From assembly GCA_029570205.1 (NCBI GenBank), contig JAKQSI010000004.1, forward strand, positions 1 to 64,000: a stretch of 64,000 nt of DNA. Reading direction: 5' to 3'. Positions 25,833 through 35,032 of this stretch are shown in pieces. The number at the start of each line of letters is the position of its first letter. Position 1 is the first letter of the stretch. The translations under genes were made by a program, and so were the position numbers. This stretch comes from Candidatus Omnitrophota bacterium. Its GTDB lineage: Bacteria > Hinthialibacterota > Hinthialibacteria > Hinthialibacterales > JAKPRU01. Below the pieces are notes generated by a model, which was given only the letters and a program-made list of their open reading frames with translations, made no database searches and had not been told where the DNA came from.

Positions 25833-26807
25833 CTATTTCGTTGTGGATTGATTCTGCTCTGTCGGTTCCTCCCTCTTGGTGTACAGGCTGCTCAGATCCG
25901 GCGTTTCCTCCTCACCATAGCGATACACAACATCAGTATCCATGTTGGAGGTTGTCTTGATGGTACTGGGGAAACTCTCGCCTTGAACACCGGTGGAGAT
26001 CGAAATATCGCCACGGGTCTTGATCACAAGGTCCGCTCCGAGAAGACGCCCTTTCTCAACATCCATAAGCATTTCCCCTTCCTTCTCGGTGTTCATCGAA
26101 TTGATGCAATAGGTCATCTGCACCTCTGCCCCCATAGAGCCGGGACTTTCCATCGACATGGTGGCATCTTTCACTTCGGCCTTGGATTTCATTCCAATCA
26201 CAGCAACTTGGATACCGTTCCACTCCTTGATCCCCCGAAGAACATACTCCTCCCGATTGACCCCCTCGACCGAGGCGCCGGGAAGTTGGACTTTCTTTTC
26301 ATTCACCCAGGTTTCGTCAACTTCAACGGGATGATCCGGCAGCGCGGGAAAATAGTCGAACTGCCCGGAGTTGGACATCGGACTGCCGGGCATGGCTCCC
26401 GATCCGCCGAGAGCGCCGGCCCCCTCTTTCGTGGTCACGTGCCCCCGATTGTCCACGGTGAGTTCCACAGACTGGTCCTTCAATCCGAGTACTTCGGCAT
26501 AATCCACTTCCCCCTGAACCATGGGCATTCCGCTGATCTTGAGTTCTTTCATGGAGGATTTAAGTTGAGCGGACTGGTCTCCATTAACCTCCAATACATC
26601 GAAGGCAAGACGCATTTTCATCAGCGTGTCAATCGGCATCTGGGTTCCCTCCGGCCCCATTGTCCCTTTATTTTTTATTTGAATACTCTGCTCGAAGGTC
26701 TCGCCTTTTCGGAACTTCAATTTCAAATCCACCGGCGCGGCAACAATCGCTACAGAGCAGACCAGGATAAGAACAACGGGCAAGATGCGACAGAGATTCT
26801 TGAACAT
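25833..26807 (-). CDS. Secreted protein of unknown function
   Basis: A 324-aa protein with a signal peptide (MFKNLCRILPVVLILVCSVAIVAAP). The mature part is beta-rich and contains repeated phrases about moderate-length strands (LKLKFRKGETFEQSIQIK, ELTVDNRGHVTTKEG, YFPALPDHPVEVDETWVNEKKV). This resembles the DUF6263-type periplasmic proteins common in PVC-like bacteria; that link is tentative. A Gly/Ser/Pro/Met-rich linker lies at about residues 130-150. AAGGAG sits 10 nt before the ATG. Located 21 nt upstream of hisS. Confidence 0.8.
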   Translation of the reverse strand: MFKNLCRILPVVLILVCSVAIVAAPVDLKLKFRKGETFEQSIQIKNKGTMGPEGTQMPIDTLMKMRLAFDVLEVNGDQSAQLKSSMKELKISGMPMVQGEVDYAEVLGLKDQSVELTVDNRGHVTTKEGAGALGGSGAMPGSPMSNSGQFDYFPALPDHPVEVDETWVNEKKVQLPGASVEGVNREEYVLRGIKEWNGIQVAVIGMKSKAEVKDATMSMESPGSMGAEVQMTYCINSMNTEKEGEMLMDVEKGRLLGADLVIKTRGDISISTGVQGESFPSTIKTTSNMDTDVVYRYGEEETPDLSSLYTKREEPTEQNQSTTK

Positions 26808-26976
26808 GAAAATTACACTCCTTCATCATTCAGGTGAAAAAATCAGGATACCATACCCCTTTTGATCTCGTTAGGGATTATCACAATTGCCCTTATGAAT
26901 GCACAGGAGAGCATCCCTCCTCCGAGGAGCGGGTTCCTTCTCTTTCTTCATCTCTTAATTTTTTAATTCTTAATTC

Positions 26977-27543
26977 TCACCGCTCGTATGGATATTTGTT
27001 TGTCCATGAACCGGGCATGGGAGTGCAAATGGTTCCCTGGCTGCTGAGTCCGTTGGTAACGTCGTAAGGAATCGACCGTTCTGAAACCCGATCCATATCC
27101 GGCCCAACCGAACGGCAGAAGAAAGCGGCATTTTTGTTCATGTCCGCATACGCCCTGGCAGCCGGGTCACCGGTTCCATAAAACTCCGCCCTCATCTGGT
27201 AACCCGGTTCCTCATGATACTGCCCCTGATACCAACCGATCGTTTCCGAGGCGGTGATTCCCTCTTGCTGGAACGGATCTTTTAATGAGGTTGACAGGTA
27301 GGCAACCGGCGTGGTCACAAACCGATGCTGCGCCGGGTCTCCATCGAGATGCGGAGGCCAGCGGCTGTTATCGAGGTTGTACATTGTATAGGCGTCATTG
27401 ATTGCCTTCTCCTCGGAATAAACCCTGGCAATCGTGGCTTTCAAACGGGCATTGATGAAATTGGGTACGGCGATGGCGGCGAGAATGCCGATGATGGCAA
27501 CAACAATCAGAAGCTCAATCAGGGTGAATCCTCTGGGTCTCAT
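26977..27543 (-). CDS. Type II secretion/type IV pilus pseudopilin
   Basis: A 188-aa prepilin with a short basic leader, the cleavage and methylation site G-FTLIELL and the hydrophobic helix IVVAIIGILAAIAVPNF. A globular beta domain follows. The C-terminus (YDVTNGLSSQGT) is a variant of the YNPSNGxxSSGDV motif shared with three other pseudopilins in the window. I chose ATG 27543 (AGGGA about 10 nt upstream), which leaves a normal leader; ATG 27591, also with a fair ribosome site, would add 16 residues. Confidence 0.88.
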   Translation of the reverse strand: MRPRGFTLIELLIVVAIIGILAAIAVPNFINARLKATIARVYSEEKAINDAYTMYNLDNSRWPPHLDGDPAQHRFVTTPVAYLSTSLKDPFQQEGITASETIGWYQGQYHEEPGYQMRAEFYGTGDPAARAYADMNKNAAFFCRSVGPDMDRVSERSIPYDVTNGLSSQGTICTPMPGSWTNKYPYER

Positions 27544-27662
27544 CGGTTGCCATCCCTTCACAGGGGCGTTTTGACCGGAAAAATGACCCACCTTCCATTC
27601 GTTTATTCTATCATATTCATACTATCATACCCTGAAAACCCAGGAAGCAGATCAAAGGGCGA

Positions 27663-28343
27663 TCAGAGGGGTTCAACCTGATAAATCACCCAGCGGTTGT
27701 TCTCGATGCGAAGACGGTACAAATCTTTTTCCACGGTTTCCTTGCCGTCTCCCATTTGGATAATTTTTGTACACCGTACCTCCGCCTCGGGACCGCTCAC
27801 ATCCACGGAAAGAATATCTCCCATCCTCTGTTTCATGCCTCCCTTCGCCAGGGTCTGCCGATAAACAACCTGCCTGCGATTGATATAGTCCTCTCGAGAC
27901 ATATTCAAGAAAGACTTGCTGAAACAATCATATTCCGCACCGAAAGTCTGCTGATTCCACGATTCCAGATACCTTCGCACGACTTCTTCGGGACGATACC
28001 CAACCACATGCGTGGTCTTGCGGACTTGCGGTTCCTCGTCCTGAAGACGACCATCCGCATCCAGCCCCTCTTTCTTGCGCAACTCCCGCAGAACCTGGTC
28101 CAGAGGACGGTCCTCACCGGCAACCTTGCGCAGGGCCTTGAGCCGGTCGGTTTCGATATTCAGACGGTCGAGAAGTTGGAGCAGCACATCCCGTTCATCA
28201 TGATCCAGAACATGCCCCCCGGCCTGCATGACCTTTTCCAGGGCTTTCCGCTGCTCATCCGGGAGGATCTTTACCTTCTTTTGACGAGACGGCTCTTGGT
28301 CGATAACGTAGCGCGGTTGACTTTCAGCGATATCCTTTGGCAT
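27663..28343 (-). CDS. Hypothetical protein with possible NTF2-like domain
   Basis: A 226-aa soluble protein with no signal peptide. Residues 20-95 are charged and helical. From about residue 118 the sequence (EEVVRRYLESWNQQTFGAEYDCFSK, then KIIQMGDGKETVEKDLYRLRIENNRWVIYQVEPL) resembles an NTF2-like/DUF4878 fold. GGAG sits 5 nt before the ATG. Divergent from the following secreted protein. Function unknown. Confidence 0.7.
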   Translation of the reverse strand: MPKDIAESQPRYVIDQEPSRQKKVKILPDEQRKALEKVMQAGGHVLDHDERDVLLQLLDRLNIETDRLKALRKVAGEDRPLDQVLRELRKKEGLDADGRLQDEEPQVRKTTHVVGYRPEEVVRRYLESWNQQTFGAEYDCFSKSFLNMSREDYINRRQVVYRQTLAKGGMKQRMGDILSVDVSGPEAEVRCTKIIQMGDGKETVEKDLYRLRIENNRWVIYQVEPL

Positions 28344-28436
28344 TACTTCTCCAGCAAACCATGCGGGACCTGCTCCGGCATGGGCATGACGCTCCTGCCG
28401 ACAATGAATCGGCGCGAACGTAAGACATTATCGCAC

Positions 28437-29141
28437 ATGAAACAACCCGTCAAACCTTTTTCGGTTTTCCAGGACAGATTTGACCCGTCCCATCCTGTCC
28501 GCCCAAACGGTTCCACCAGGATTTCGTTCCTGGTGGCCGTGATGTTATTCGGTACCGGAATGGCATTTGCCGCCGATCCCCTTCCGGATGTCCTCACCAC
28601 AGAGAAACAGGGCGACCTCCCCTGTAAAATCCTCAAACTCGCCGATGGCAAATACCTTGTCAACACTGGGGATACGATCCTCGAAATTCCGATGAAGGAG
28701 GTGACTCGCTTCCAAATCGGCAAGTCCCCATGGTATCCCGAACCGATCATCGGTTCCGCAACCAAAACATTGGATATCACCCTGGGAGGCCGAGAACTCA
28801 CTTTCATCGCATTTGCCCCACTCACCATCCGGGAAATTAAACCTTACCCGTGCTGGGCAACTTTTTATACCGTTCCAGGAAGATACCTGACGGGGACACT
28901 TCGCCATGACCTGAAAGAATCCTTGCGGGAACTGCGGATTGTCTTTGAATTCTGGAGCTCCGAGGATCGTTTTCTCGGCAGGCAGGAATACTCTCACTTT
29001 GAAATCAACCCGGGACAGGACATCCCATTCGCCATCGACCTGCTTCACCCGCGCGGAAATGGGCAGCTGGAAACCGTTGTTGCCCGGATCACGGCCTATC
29101 AGTCCCGGACCGCGCAACAGAGGAACTACCTGCGTGAGTAA
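28437..29141 (+). CDS. Secreted protein of unknown function
   Basis: A protein of about 234 aa with a long N-region followed by a signal-peptide-like stretch (ISFLVAVMLFGTGMAFAADP). The mature part is beta-rich and contains no motif I recognise. Start uncertain: ATG at 28437 is used; ATGs at 28404 and further upstream are in frame and none has a good ribosome site. Its last 53 nt overlap, tail to tail, the end of the convergent NrnA-like gene. Confidence 0.65.
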   Translation: MKQPVKPFSVFQDRFDPSHPVRPNGSTRISFLVAVMLFGTGMAFAADPLPDVLTTEKQGDLPCKILKLADGKYLVNTGDTILEIPMKEVTRFQIGKSPWYPEPIIGSATKTLDITLGGRELTFIAFAPLTIREIKPYPCWATFYTVPGRYLTGTLRHDLKESLRELRIVFEFWSSEDRFLGRQEYSHFEINPGQDIPFAIDLLHPRGNGQLETVVARITAYQSRTAQQRNYLRE

Positions 29142-30099
29142 CACGCTCAACAGCTTCCGCGATGACCTCCTTCAGGGCAGCATCCAACGGCATGTTCAGT
29201 TCCGCTCCCGCCGCGCGAACATGCCCACCCCCGCCGAAATGACGAGCCGAAAGTGAAACATCCATATCGTTTCTTGCCCGCCAACTCACTCGTACCGTTC
29301 CGACATCCGTCTCGCGCAGAAAGATCGCCATTTCCACCCCTGCCAGAGATCGGGGATACTCCACAAAATCCTCATCATCCCCCCGAACCGCTCCCGCCGT
29401 GTCATACATCTCACGGGTCGCATAAACGTACGCTACCCGTCCGTCCGCGGCCAATGACAAGGTCGAAAGCACCTGGGAGGCCAGTTTCAGCCGCGCCATT
29501 GAAGATGTGCCATAGATCTGTTCGTAGATTCTCGGCGCACTGACTCCCGCTTGCAGGCAGGCAGAGGCTACCTCATGCGCTTCCGCGTTCGTATTCGCCA
29601 GACGAAATGACATCGTGTCCGTCATCACGCCGGTGTAAATCGCCTCCGCAACCGGAAGGGAAAGCGGATGATCGAGATGCCGCAACAGGCGATAAACCAA
29701 AACCGCCGTGGCGCTTGCCTGCTCATCCCGAATCTCGGCCTCTACCAGAACTCCATCGCACGGATGGTGATCCAGGCAGATCTTATCCGCAGTCAGCGCC
29801 TGAAGAGGTTCCGCAAGGTCGCCGGTCCGTCGCCAGTCCGAAACATCAAGTGCACAGATACAGTCTATTCCATCCAAGGCCGTAGACTTGTCGAAAATCT
29901 CCAACTCCCCCGGTTGTAACAAAAAGGAAAACTCCTGGGGCGGTACGTGGTGTGTCACCCAGCGCGCTGTCTTGCCCATTTCGGTCAAGATTCGACGAAG
30001 CGCCAGACAGGACCCGACTGCATCACCATCCGGACGAATGTGACTGGTGATGAGAAAACGATCATTCTTGCGCAGAATGGAAATAATTCGATCCCACAT
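29089..30099 (-). CDS. nrnA: DHH-DHHA1 phosphoesterase (NrnA-like oligoribonuclease/pAp phosphatase)
   Basis: A 336-aa enzyme that degrades nano-RNA and often pAp. Seen: the N-terminal DHH domain with SHIRPDGDAVGS, ALDVSD and LDHHP, and the C-terminal DHHA1 domain with the glycine-rich GGGGHVRAAGAEL. ATG 30099 gives the family length; the open frame extends to 30516 but would run over the divergent membrane protein gene and lacks family similarity. The 3' end overlaps the convergent secreted-protein gene by 53 nt. Confidence 0.92.
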   Translation of the reverse strand: MWDRIISILRKNDRFLITSHIRPDGDAVGSCLALRRILTEMGKTARWVTHHVPPQEFSFLLQPGELEIFDKSTALDGIDCICALDVSDWRRTGDLAEPLQALTADKICLDHHPCDGVLVEAEIRDEQASATAVLVYRLLRHLDHPLSLPVAEAIYTGVMTDTMSFRLANTNAEAHEVASACLQAGVSAPRIYEQIYGTSSMARLKLASQVLSTLSLAADGRVAYVYATREMYDTAGAVRGDDEDFVEYPRSLAGVEMAIFLRETDVGTVRVSWRARNDMDVSLSARHFGGGGHVRAAGAELNMPLDAALKEVIAEAVERVTHAGSSSVARSGTDRP

Positions 30100-30218
30100 A
30101 AGGCTTTTCCACAGAGAAACTGTTTCCGCCGATGAACCTGCGCATTCGGCATGGAAAGGATTACTATACAAATCCAATAAAATGCCAGGAAGTGCCCGTG
30201 CCCGCAGAGAATGATTCC

Positions 30219-31682
30219 ATGAGATCCCTGCACCAGGCCGATGTATCGCGTGGCGAGATTCGGCTTGCGCTGTGTCTTCTTTCACTCTACTTGCTGTTCC
30301 TGCCTGCGGACCCGCTGACCTCACCGGATGAGGAAATCCTGCTGCGGACCGCTGTCTCGCTGATGCAGGGGAATCGCGGCGCGGTTCCGCCCCTGCCGAT
30401 GGGATTCGCCACAAAAACCGGCCAGGATGGCCATGAGTACCCTCAGTACGGCCTCGGTCTCCCCCTGGCGGGATCGATGGTTCTGTATCTCCCGTGGCTT
30501 GCGTTGGATTCATCAAACTCCTTCGAGGTGGTCAACCTCCGCGCATTTCGCCTCTGCGCCGTGTTTGTCAACATACTGATTACGATCGGCATGGTTCTGA
30601 TTTTAAGGCGTATTCTGGCAAGGCTGGGATTGGGATTGCGGGAGAGTCTCCTTGCCGGGCTGGTGTTTGGCGTGGCCACCGTGGCCTGGACACATGGCCG
30701 CACGTTTTTCACCGAACCGCTTGCGGGTTTGTGTGTCCTGGGTTCGCTCGCCGTTCTTCGACAAGCCGATCAGGACTCTGCGCTTTCCGTGCGACGTTTG
30801 CTCTTGTCCGGCTTGATCTTCGCCTGGGGCATTCTGACCCGCCTGGATACGCTTGTGGCAGGCGCGGCGTTCGCCTGGGAAAGCGGACGGAACACCCGAA
30901 CAGCAGGGGACCTCGCGAAACGCTGGTTTCTTGCAGGCGTCCCGGTTCTTGCGGCACTGGCCTGTCTCGCGGGATACAACGTGTATCGTTTCGGCTCCGT
31001 TGTGAGTACCGGATACGAAGATCAGGCGGAAGGGGTTCAATTCGCCACGCCGTTGCTGATCGGCCTGCATGGTTTTCTTTTCACTCCGGGGCGCAGCTTG
31101 TTCGTTTTCTCGCCGATCCTCCTGTTGGCGATTCCGGGAGTTCGTGCCTTGTGGAGGAGAGATCGCCGGTTCGCAGTGACCGCGTTTCTGGTGGTCGGCG
31201 GGTATCTGGCCGTGATGAGCAAATGGCAGAATTGGGCGGGAGGCTCGGACTGGGGACCAAGGCACATTTTCCAGATCACCCCCTGGCTGGCCCTTGCCGG
31301 ATCGGTTTACTGGTTTGAACGAAAGCGAACAGGGACCTGGATATGGCTTCTATTGGCCGTATCGGTTGGAATGCAAATCCTGGGACTTCTTACGGATGCC
31401 GTGCTGGTCATTCGTGAAGCCGGATTGGATTTGAATCCCATCGCCAAGCAGATGTCGGTATACGAACCCTCCCGAAGCGTGCCGGTGTTGCATTTCGAAT
31501 GGCTGCTGAGCCATTCCCCGAATCTCCTGCTGATCGACATGGCACGACAGGGATCGTGTTGGGTGGCATTATTCCTCGTACCGATTACACTGTTCGCGGT
31601 CTCCAGTTGGAGACTGGTTACTCAACTGCGTGAGGGCACAATTGCTGAACGAACCACCTCCCCAGAGTCCGGCGAGAATTGA
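30219..31682 (+). CDS. Polytopic membrane protein, glycosyltransferase-39-like
   Basis: A protein of about 487 aa with around ten transmembrane segments. The first luminal loop has an acidic pair (DPLTSPDEEILLRTAVSL), as in GT-C enzymes, which use lipid-linked sugars, and a later TGYEDQAEGVQF..GLHGFLFTPGRSLFVFSP segment typical of this family in uncultured bacteria. Start ATG 30219 is preferred (upstream AGAGAAT); ATG 30132 would add 29 hydrophilic residues. Its 3' end overlaps the pyrK start by about 50 nt. Confidence 0.8.
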   Translation: MRSLHQADVSRGEIRLALCLLSLYLLFLPADPLTSPDEEILLRTAVSLMQGNRGAVPPLPMGFATKTGQDGHEYPQYGLGLPLAGSMVLYLPWLALDSSNSFEVVNLRAFRLCAVFVNILITIGMVLILRRILARLGLGLRESLLAGLVFGVATVAWTHGRTFFTEPLAGLCVLGSLAVLRQADQDSALSVRRLLLSGLIFAWGILTRLDTLVAGAAFAWESGRNTRTAGDLAKRWFLAGVPVLAALACLAGYNVYRFGSVVSTGYEDQAEGVQFATPLLIGLHGFLFTPGRSLFVFSPILLLAIPGVRALWRRDRRFAVTAFLVVGGYLAVMSKWQNWAGGSDWGPRHIFQITPWLALAGSVYWFERKRTGTWIWLLLAVSVGMQILGLLTDAVLVIREAGLDLNPIAKQMSVYEPSRSVPVLHFEWLLSHSPNLLLIDMARQGSCWVALFLVPITLFAVSSWRLVTQLREGTIAERTTSPESGEN

Positions 31683-32568
31683 AACCGTCCGCGTAACCCG
31701 CGTGGAAACCGATGGACGGTTTACCCGTCTCAGTTTCCATGCTCCCGAACAGGCCAAACGTGCCCTGGCCGGGCAATTTTTTCAGGTCACCTGCCATCCG
31801 GCGGACGAGATCGATTCATTTCACACAATTCCGCTGTCTCCGCTCTTGAACCGTCCTTTCAGCATCAACCGATGGATCGAGGATGGCTTTTCCATTCTGT
31901 TTGAAATGGTGGGGCCGGGAACAAGGCGATTGGGCGCTTCAAAACAGGGAGACAGGATCACCGTGCTGGGACCCTTGGGCCAAGGCCTTGCAGAGATCCC
32001 GCCTCATGTTCAGCACCTGGTGCTGATAGCGGGGGGAATCGGCGTCGCGGCATTCACCGCGTTTGCGCAGCTGGCTCAACAGCGTGGGGTGGCCTGTTCG
32101 CTCTATTATGGAGTCAACCGGGGAACCGACCTGGCCCTGCGCAATCCCAGGAGGAAAGGCTATCAAAGCCGATTGCTCGATGAATTCGATTCCCTTGGCT
32201 GTCGGTGCGCCCTGTCCTCCATGCTGGACGGTTCTTTTTTTCCCGGCACGGTTGTTGATCTCCTTGAGCGGGACCGCCAGGAAAATTGCGTGCCGTTCGG
32301 CGATCCGGTTGAGGGAATACTTATGATCGGCTGCGGGCCGTGGGCCATGATAAATGCGCTGGCCAAGTGGGCGATGCCGTATCAGATACCCTGCTTTCTG
32401 TTGATCGAGGAAATGATGGGCTGCGGCCTCGGAATCTGCCGCTCCTGCGTCGTTCCCGGATACGACATTCGGGAGGATGGGACAAAAACTCCCCGGAATA
32501 TCGCGGTCTGCCGCGAGGGACCCCTGATCGCCGCCGAACGGATCGACTGGGAGAAGAAATGGGAATGA
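31630..32568 (+). CDS. pyrK: Dihydroorotate dehydrogenase electron-transfer subunit
   Basis: A protein of about 312 aa carrying FAD and a [2Fe-2S] cluster that passes electrons from PyrD to NAD+. Seen: the flavin-binding RPFSIN, GPLGQG, the NAD-domain start LIAGGIGVAAF, GCGPWAM, and the cluster ligands CGLGICRSC followed later by a fourth Cys in VCREGP. Two starts are possible: GTG 31630, or TTG 31642 with GAGGG 5 nt upstream; both lie inside the end of the membrane protein gene. It overlaps pyrD by 10 nt. Confidence 0.93.
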   Translation: MRAQLLNEPPPQSPARIETVRVTRVETDGRFTRLSFHAPEQAKRALAGQFFQVTCHPADEIDSFHTIPLSPLLNRPFSINRWIEDGFSILFEMVGPGTRRLGASKQGDRITVLGPLGQGLAEIPPHVQHLVLIAGGIGVAAFTAFAQLAQQRGVACSLYYGVNRGTDLALRNPRRKGYQSRLLDEFDSLGCRCALSSMLDGSFFPGTVVDLLERDRQENCVPFGDPVEGILMIGCGPWAMINALAKWAMPYQIPCFLLIEEMMGCGLGICRSCVVPGYDIREDGTKTPRNIAVCREGPLIAAERIDWEKKWE

Positions 32569-33551
32569 AGGATAACGGCGAATTCATCGACATGCGTGTT
32601 GACCTCGCGGGCATGGAACTGCGTAACCCGGTCATCCTTTCTTCGGGAACTTGGGGATATGGCGTGGAAGCGCCCGATATCATCGAACAGGTGGATTCCT
32701 CTCGGCTTGGCGGGATCGCGCTGAAAGGCATTTTCTATGAACCCCGTTGTGGGAATCCCACCCCGCGCCTGGCGGAAACATCCGGTGGTCTTCTGAACGC
32801 CATCGGCCTGGAGGGAGTCGGGGTCAAGGCAATGGCGGAGGAGGTCCTTCCCTGTCTGCACCCGCGCAAAACCCGAATCTTTGTCAACATCTGCGGCACA
32901 TCCCGTGAGGAATATGCGCGAATCACCGGGGAATTGGTGCAGAAAGCCTGGGACCTGTTCGATGTGATTGAGGTCAATATCTCCTGCCCGAACCTGGATT
33001 GCGGCGGCATGGAATTCGGGACCGATCCGAAATCGGCGGCGGAAGTCGCCGGAGCAGTCCGAAAAGCGGCGGAGGGAAAGCCGGTTTTTGTTAAGTTGGC
33101 GCCCCTGGTAACCGATATCTCTTCAATCGCTCTGGCTGTGGCGGAGACCGGGGCGGAGGGCCTTTCTCTGGTGAATACTTACCCCGCCATGCTGATCGAT
33201 CTCGACCGGCGAAAGCCGGTCCTGGCGAAGAATTTCGGTGGGTTGTCGGGACCCGCAATCAAACCCATGGCGCTTCGGGCGGTGTGCCTGGTTCGGAAGG
33301 CGCTGAAAACACACGCGCTTAGTACGGCGATCATCGGTATGGGAGGGATTTCGAGCGGCCGGGATGCGCTGGAGTTCCTGGTCGCAGGCGCGGATGCCAT
33401 CTCGCTGGGAACCATTAACTTCGTGAATCCGCTGGCTTACGAAAAGATACTGAGTGCGATGGAAGAAATCATGCGGGATCGTTTCGCACAGACAGGAAAT
33501 CCCGAAGATCTCCGGGTCCGATTCTGGTCCGGAACGCTGACGTTGAACTGA
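32559..33551 (+). CDS. pyrD: Dihydroorotate dehydrogenase, class 1B catalytic subunit
   Basis: A 330-aa FMN enzyme that oxidises dihydroorotate to orotate in pyrimidine synthesis. Seen: NPVILSSGTWGYG, LKGIFYEPR, NISCPNLDCGGMEFG (catalytic region with Cys base), VKLAP, and the FMN phosphate site IIGMGGISSGRDALEFLVAGA. ATG 32559 has GGGAG 5 nt upstream. Translationally coupled to pyrK. No other pyrimidine genes are nearby. Confidence 0.94.
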   Translation: MGMKDNGEFIDMRVDLAGMELRNPVILSSGTWGYGVEAPDIIEQVDSSRLGGIALKGIFYEPRCGNPTPRLAETSGGLLNAIGLEGVGVKAMAEEVLPCLHPRKTRIFVNICGTSREEYARITGELVQKAWDLFDVIEVNISCPNLDCGGMEFGTDPKSAAEVAGAVRKAAEGKPVFVKLAPLVTDISSIALAVAETGAEGLSLVNTYPAMLIDLDRRKPVLAKNFGGLSGPAIKPMALRAVCLVRKALKTHALSTAIIGMGGISSGRDALEFLVAGADAISLGTINFVNPLAYEKILSAMEEIMRDRFAQTGNPEDLRVRFWSGTLTLN

Positions 33552-33560
33552 AAATGTGTT

Positions 33561-33582
33561 GGGCAGGCACGGTGGCCTGCCC
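33561..33582. repeat. Hairpin element related to the 13045 array (possible terminator)
   Basis: GGGCAGGC-N6-GCCTGCCC, sharing the GCAGGCACGGTGGCCTGC core with the units at 13045-13447. It lies 9 nt after pyrD and 14 nt before the efp stop, between convergent genes. No U-tract follows. Confidence 0.7.
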
Positions 33583-33596
33583 CTACCATTTGCCAC

Positions 33597-34157
33597 TTAC
33601 ACCCGTGTCACGTACTCCCCCGTGCGTGTGTCGATCCGCAGAATATCGCCCTGATCGATAAACAAAGGCACATTCAGTACCAAGCCCGTTTCGAGCGTTA
33701 CCGGCTTGGTCGCTCCCGTGGCGGTGTTTCCCTTCACTCCCGGTGGGGCATCGATGACCTCCAGCTCCACAAAGTCGCCAATTTCGAGCAAAACCGGTTC
33801 ACCTTTGTAGAAACTGACTTCCACCTCCGAATTGATCTTCATGTATTTTTCCAGGTCTTCCACCACAACCGCCGGAAGGGTGAACTGCTCGTAGGTCTCC
33901 GTATCCATAAATACAAAGCCCGTATCGTCCTTGTAAAGATACTGCATCTTGCGGTTCTCAAATACAACGCGCTCCACCAGTTCCCCGCTTCGGAACCGTT
34001 TGTCGAGCACATTGCCGGTGCGCAGATTCTTCAGTTTGACCGAAATGAATCCCGGATTGCGCCCCATGGCTCGCTTGACATAATCCGTGCAGACATACAA
34101 CTCCCCGTCGATCTCACAACGGACTCCAACTTTGCAGTCAATCGCCTGGATTTGCAT
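33597..34157 (-). CDS. efp: Elongation factor P (arginine-type)
   Basis: A 186-aa protein with the three beta domains of EF-P, which rescues ribosomes at polyproline stretches. The tip of the first-domain loop reads MGRNPGF (Arg33) where most EF-Ps have a lysine in GKG. The pattern resembles the SGRNAA loop of EarP-rhamnosylated proteins. The C-terminus IDTRTGEYVTRV is the usual one. GAGAGGT lies 4 nt before the ATG. No EarP or PoxA gene is in the window. Confidence 0.96.
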   Translation of the reverse strand: MQIQAIDCKVGVRCEIDGELYVCTDYVKRAMGRNPGFISVKLKNLRTGNVLDKRFRSGELVERVVFENRKMQYLYKDDTGFVFMDTETYEQFTLPAVVVEDLEKYMKINSEVEVSFYKGEPVLLEIGDFVELEVIDAPPGVKGNTATGATKPVTLETGLVLNVPLFIDQGDILRIDTRTGEYVTRV

Positions 34158-34374
34158 CGTAACCTCTCACATTCGGACCGGTTTATCGCGAATTGTCCTG
34201 GAAACCGGCTTGGGACTCCCTTAATCTGGGGGACATAATTTATCCGTCTGTTCAAACCCTGTAAACCCAAACCAAGGTTTGCGCGGTTCTCCCTGGACTG
34301 CCAGACGTATTATGTATTATGATCTTACGGTTTTACAGTTCCGATAGTAAGATAAAGATGTAAGGTGCGAGGCA

Positions 34375-34896
34375 TTGAGAAAACACGCTTTTACCCTTAT
34401 TGAGCTCTTGATTGTCGTGGCCATTATCGGGATTCTCGCCGCTATCGCCGTTCCGAACTTCATGAACGCCCGGATGCGAGCCACCATTGCCCGAATGGAA
34501 TCCGATATGAAGGCCATCGGGGATGCTCTCATGATGTATCGGCTCGACAACAAGTGCTATTTCAACAACATGAGCAGCAACCCTTATCAGGAACTTCGGC
34601 CTCTGACAACTCCTGTTTCCTACATTGCCAGTATCCCGGCGGACCCGTTCCGCGTGCCGAACGCCAAGTATGCAAGCACGACAACGAACTACGATTATAC
34701 GGCCTATGGCGACGGAAAATGTGCAACGGATTGGTGTATTCATGGCCTCGGTCCCGATACGGATGAGGATGCCGGTAGTTGCGGTCCGGGTCCCGGCGCC
34801 AGAGAAGCTTTCAAGTCGCTTCTCTACAACCCTTCCAACGGAGTGGTCAGCAGCGGAGATGTGATTCACAATTCATGGTCCGGGTTGTCGTTCTGA
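34375..34896 (+). CDS. Pseudopilin, tandem copy 1
   Basis: A 173-aa prepilin with a minimal leader (MRKHA) before FTLIELL, a long hydrophobic helix and a globular part with several Cys (CYFNN, CATDWCIHG, CGPG). It ends YNPSNGVVSSGDVIHNSW. The start is a TTG, with AAGGTG about 8 nt upstream. It is about 60 percent identical by eye to the next pseudopilin, so the pair arose by tandem duplication. A terminator follows. Confidence 0.9.
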   Translation: MRKHAFTLIELLIVVAIIGILAAIAVPNFMNARMRATIARMESDMKAIGDALMMYRLDNKCYFNNMSSNPYQELRPLTTPVSYIASIPADPFRVPNAKYASTTTNYDYTAYGDGKCATDWCIHGLGPDTDEDAGSCGPGPGAREAFKSLLYNPSNGVVSSGDVIHNSWSGLSF

Positions 34897-34928
34897 TTGA
34901 GGGGCAAATGGACATCCGCACTCCCGCG

Positions 34929-34963
34929 AAAAAGGCCAAGGCTGCTAAAGTTGGCCTTTTTTG
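34929..34963 (+). terminator. Rho-independent terminator after pseudopilin 1
   Basis: AAAAAGGCCAA - 11-nt loop - TTGGCCTTTTTT: a stable stem followed by a run of six T, 33 nt after the pseudopilin stop. It separates the two pseudopilins into different transcripts. Confidence 0.85.
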
Positions 34964-35032
34964 ACTCACTTATCTGGTCTTTCGATTCCCGTCACGCTAC
35001 AATTAAAAAAAGCCTGGAAAGGTACCCCATGC

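Noticed and set aside
27756-28436. Upstream part of the secreted-protein frame
   Set aside because: Antisense to the hypothetical gene at 27663-28343; the signal peptide starts after 28437.
30099-30516. N-terminal extension of the NrnA-like gene
   Set aside because: Would cover the start of the divergent membrane protein and has no family similarity; the family start is at 30099.
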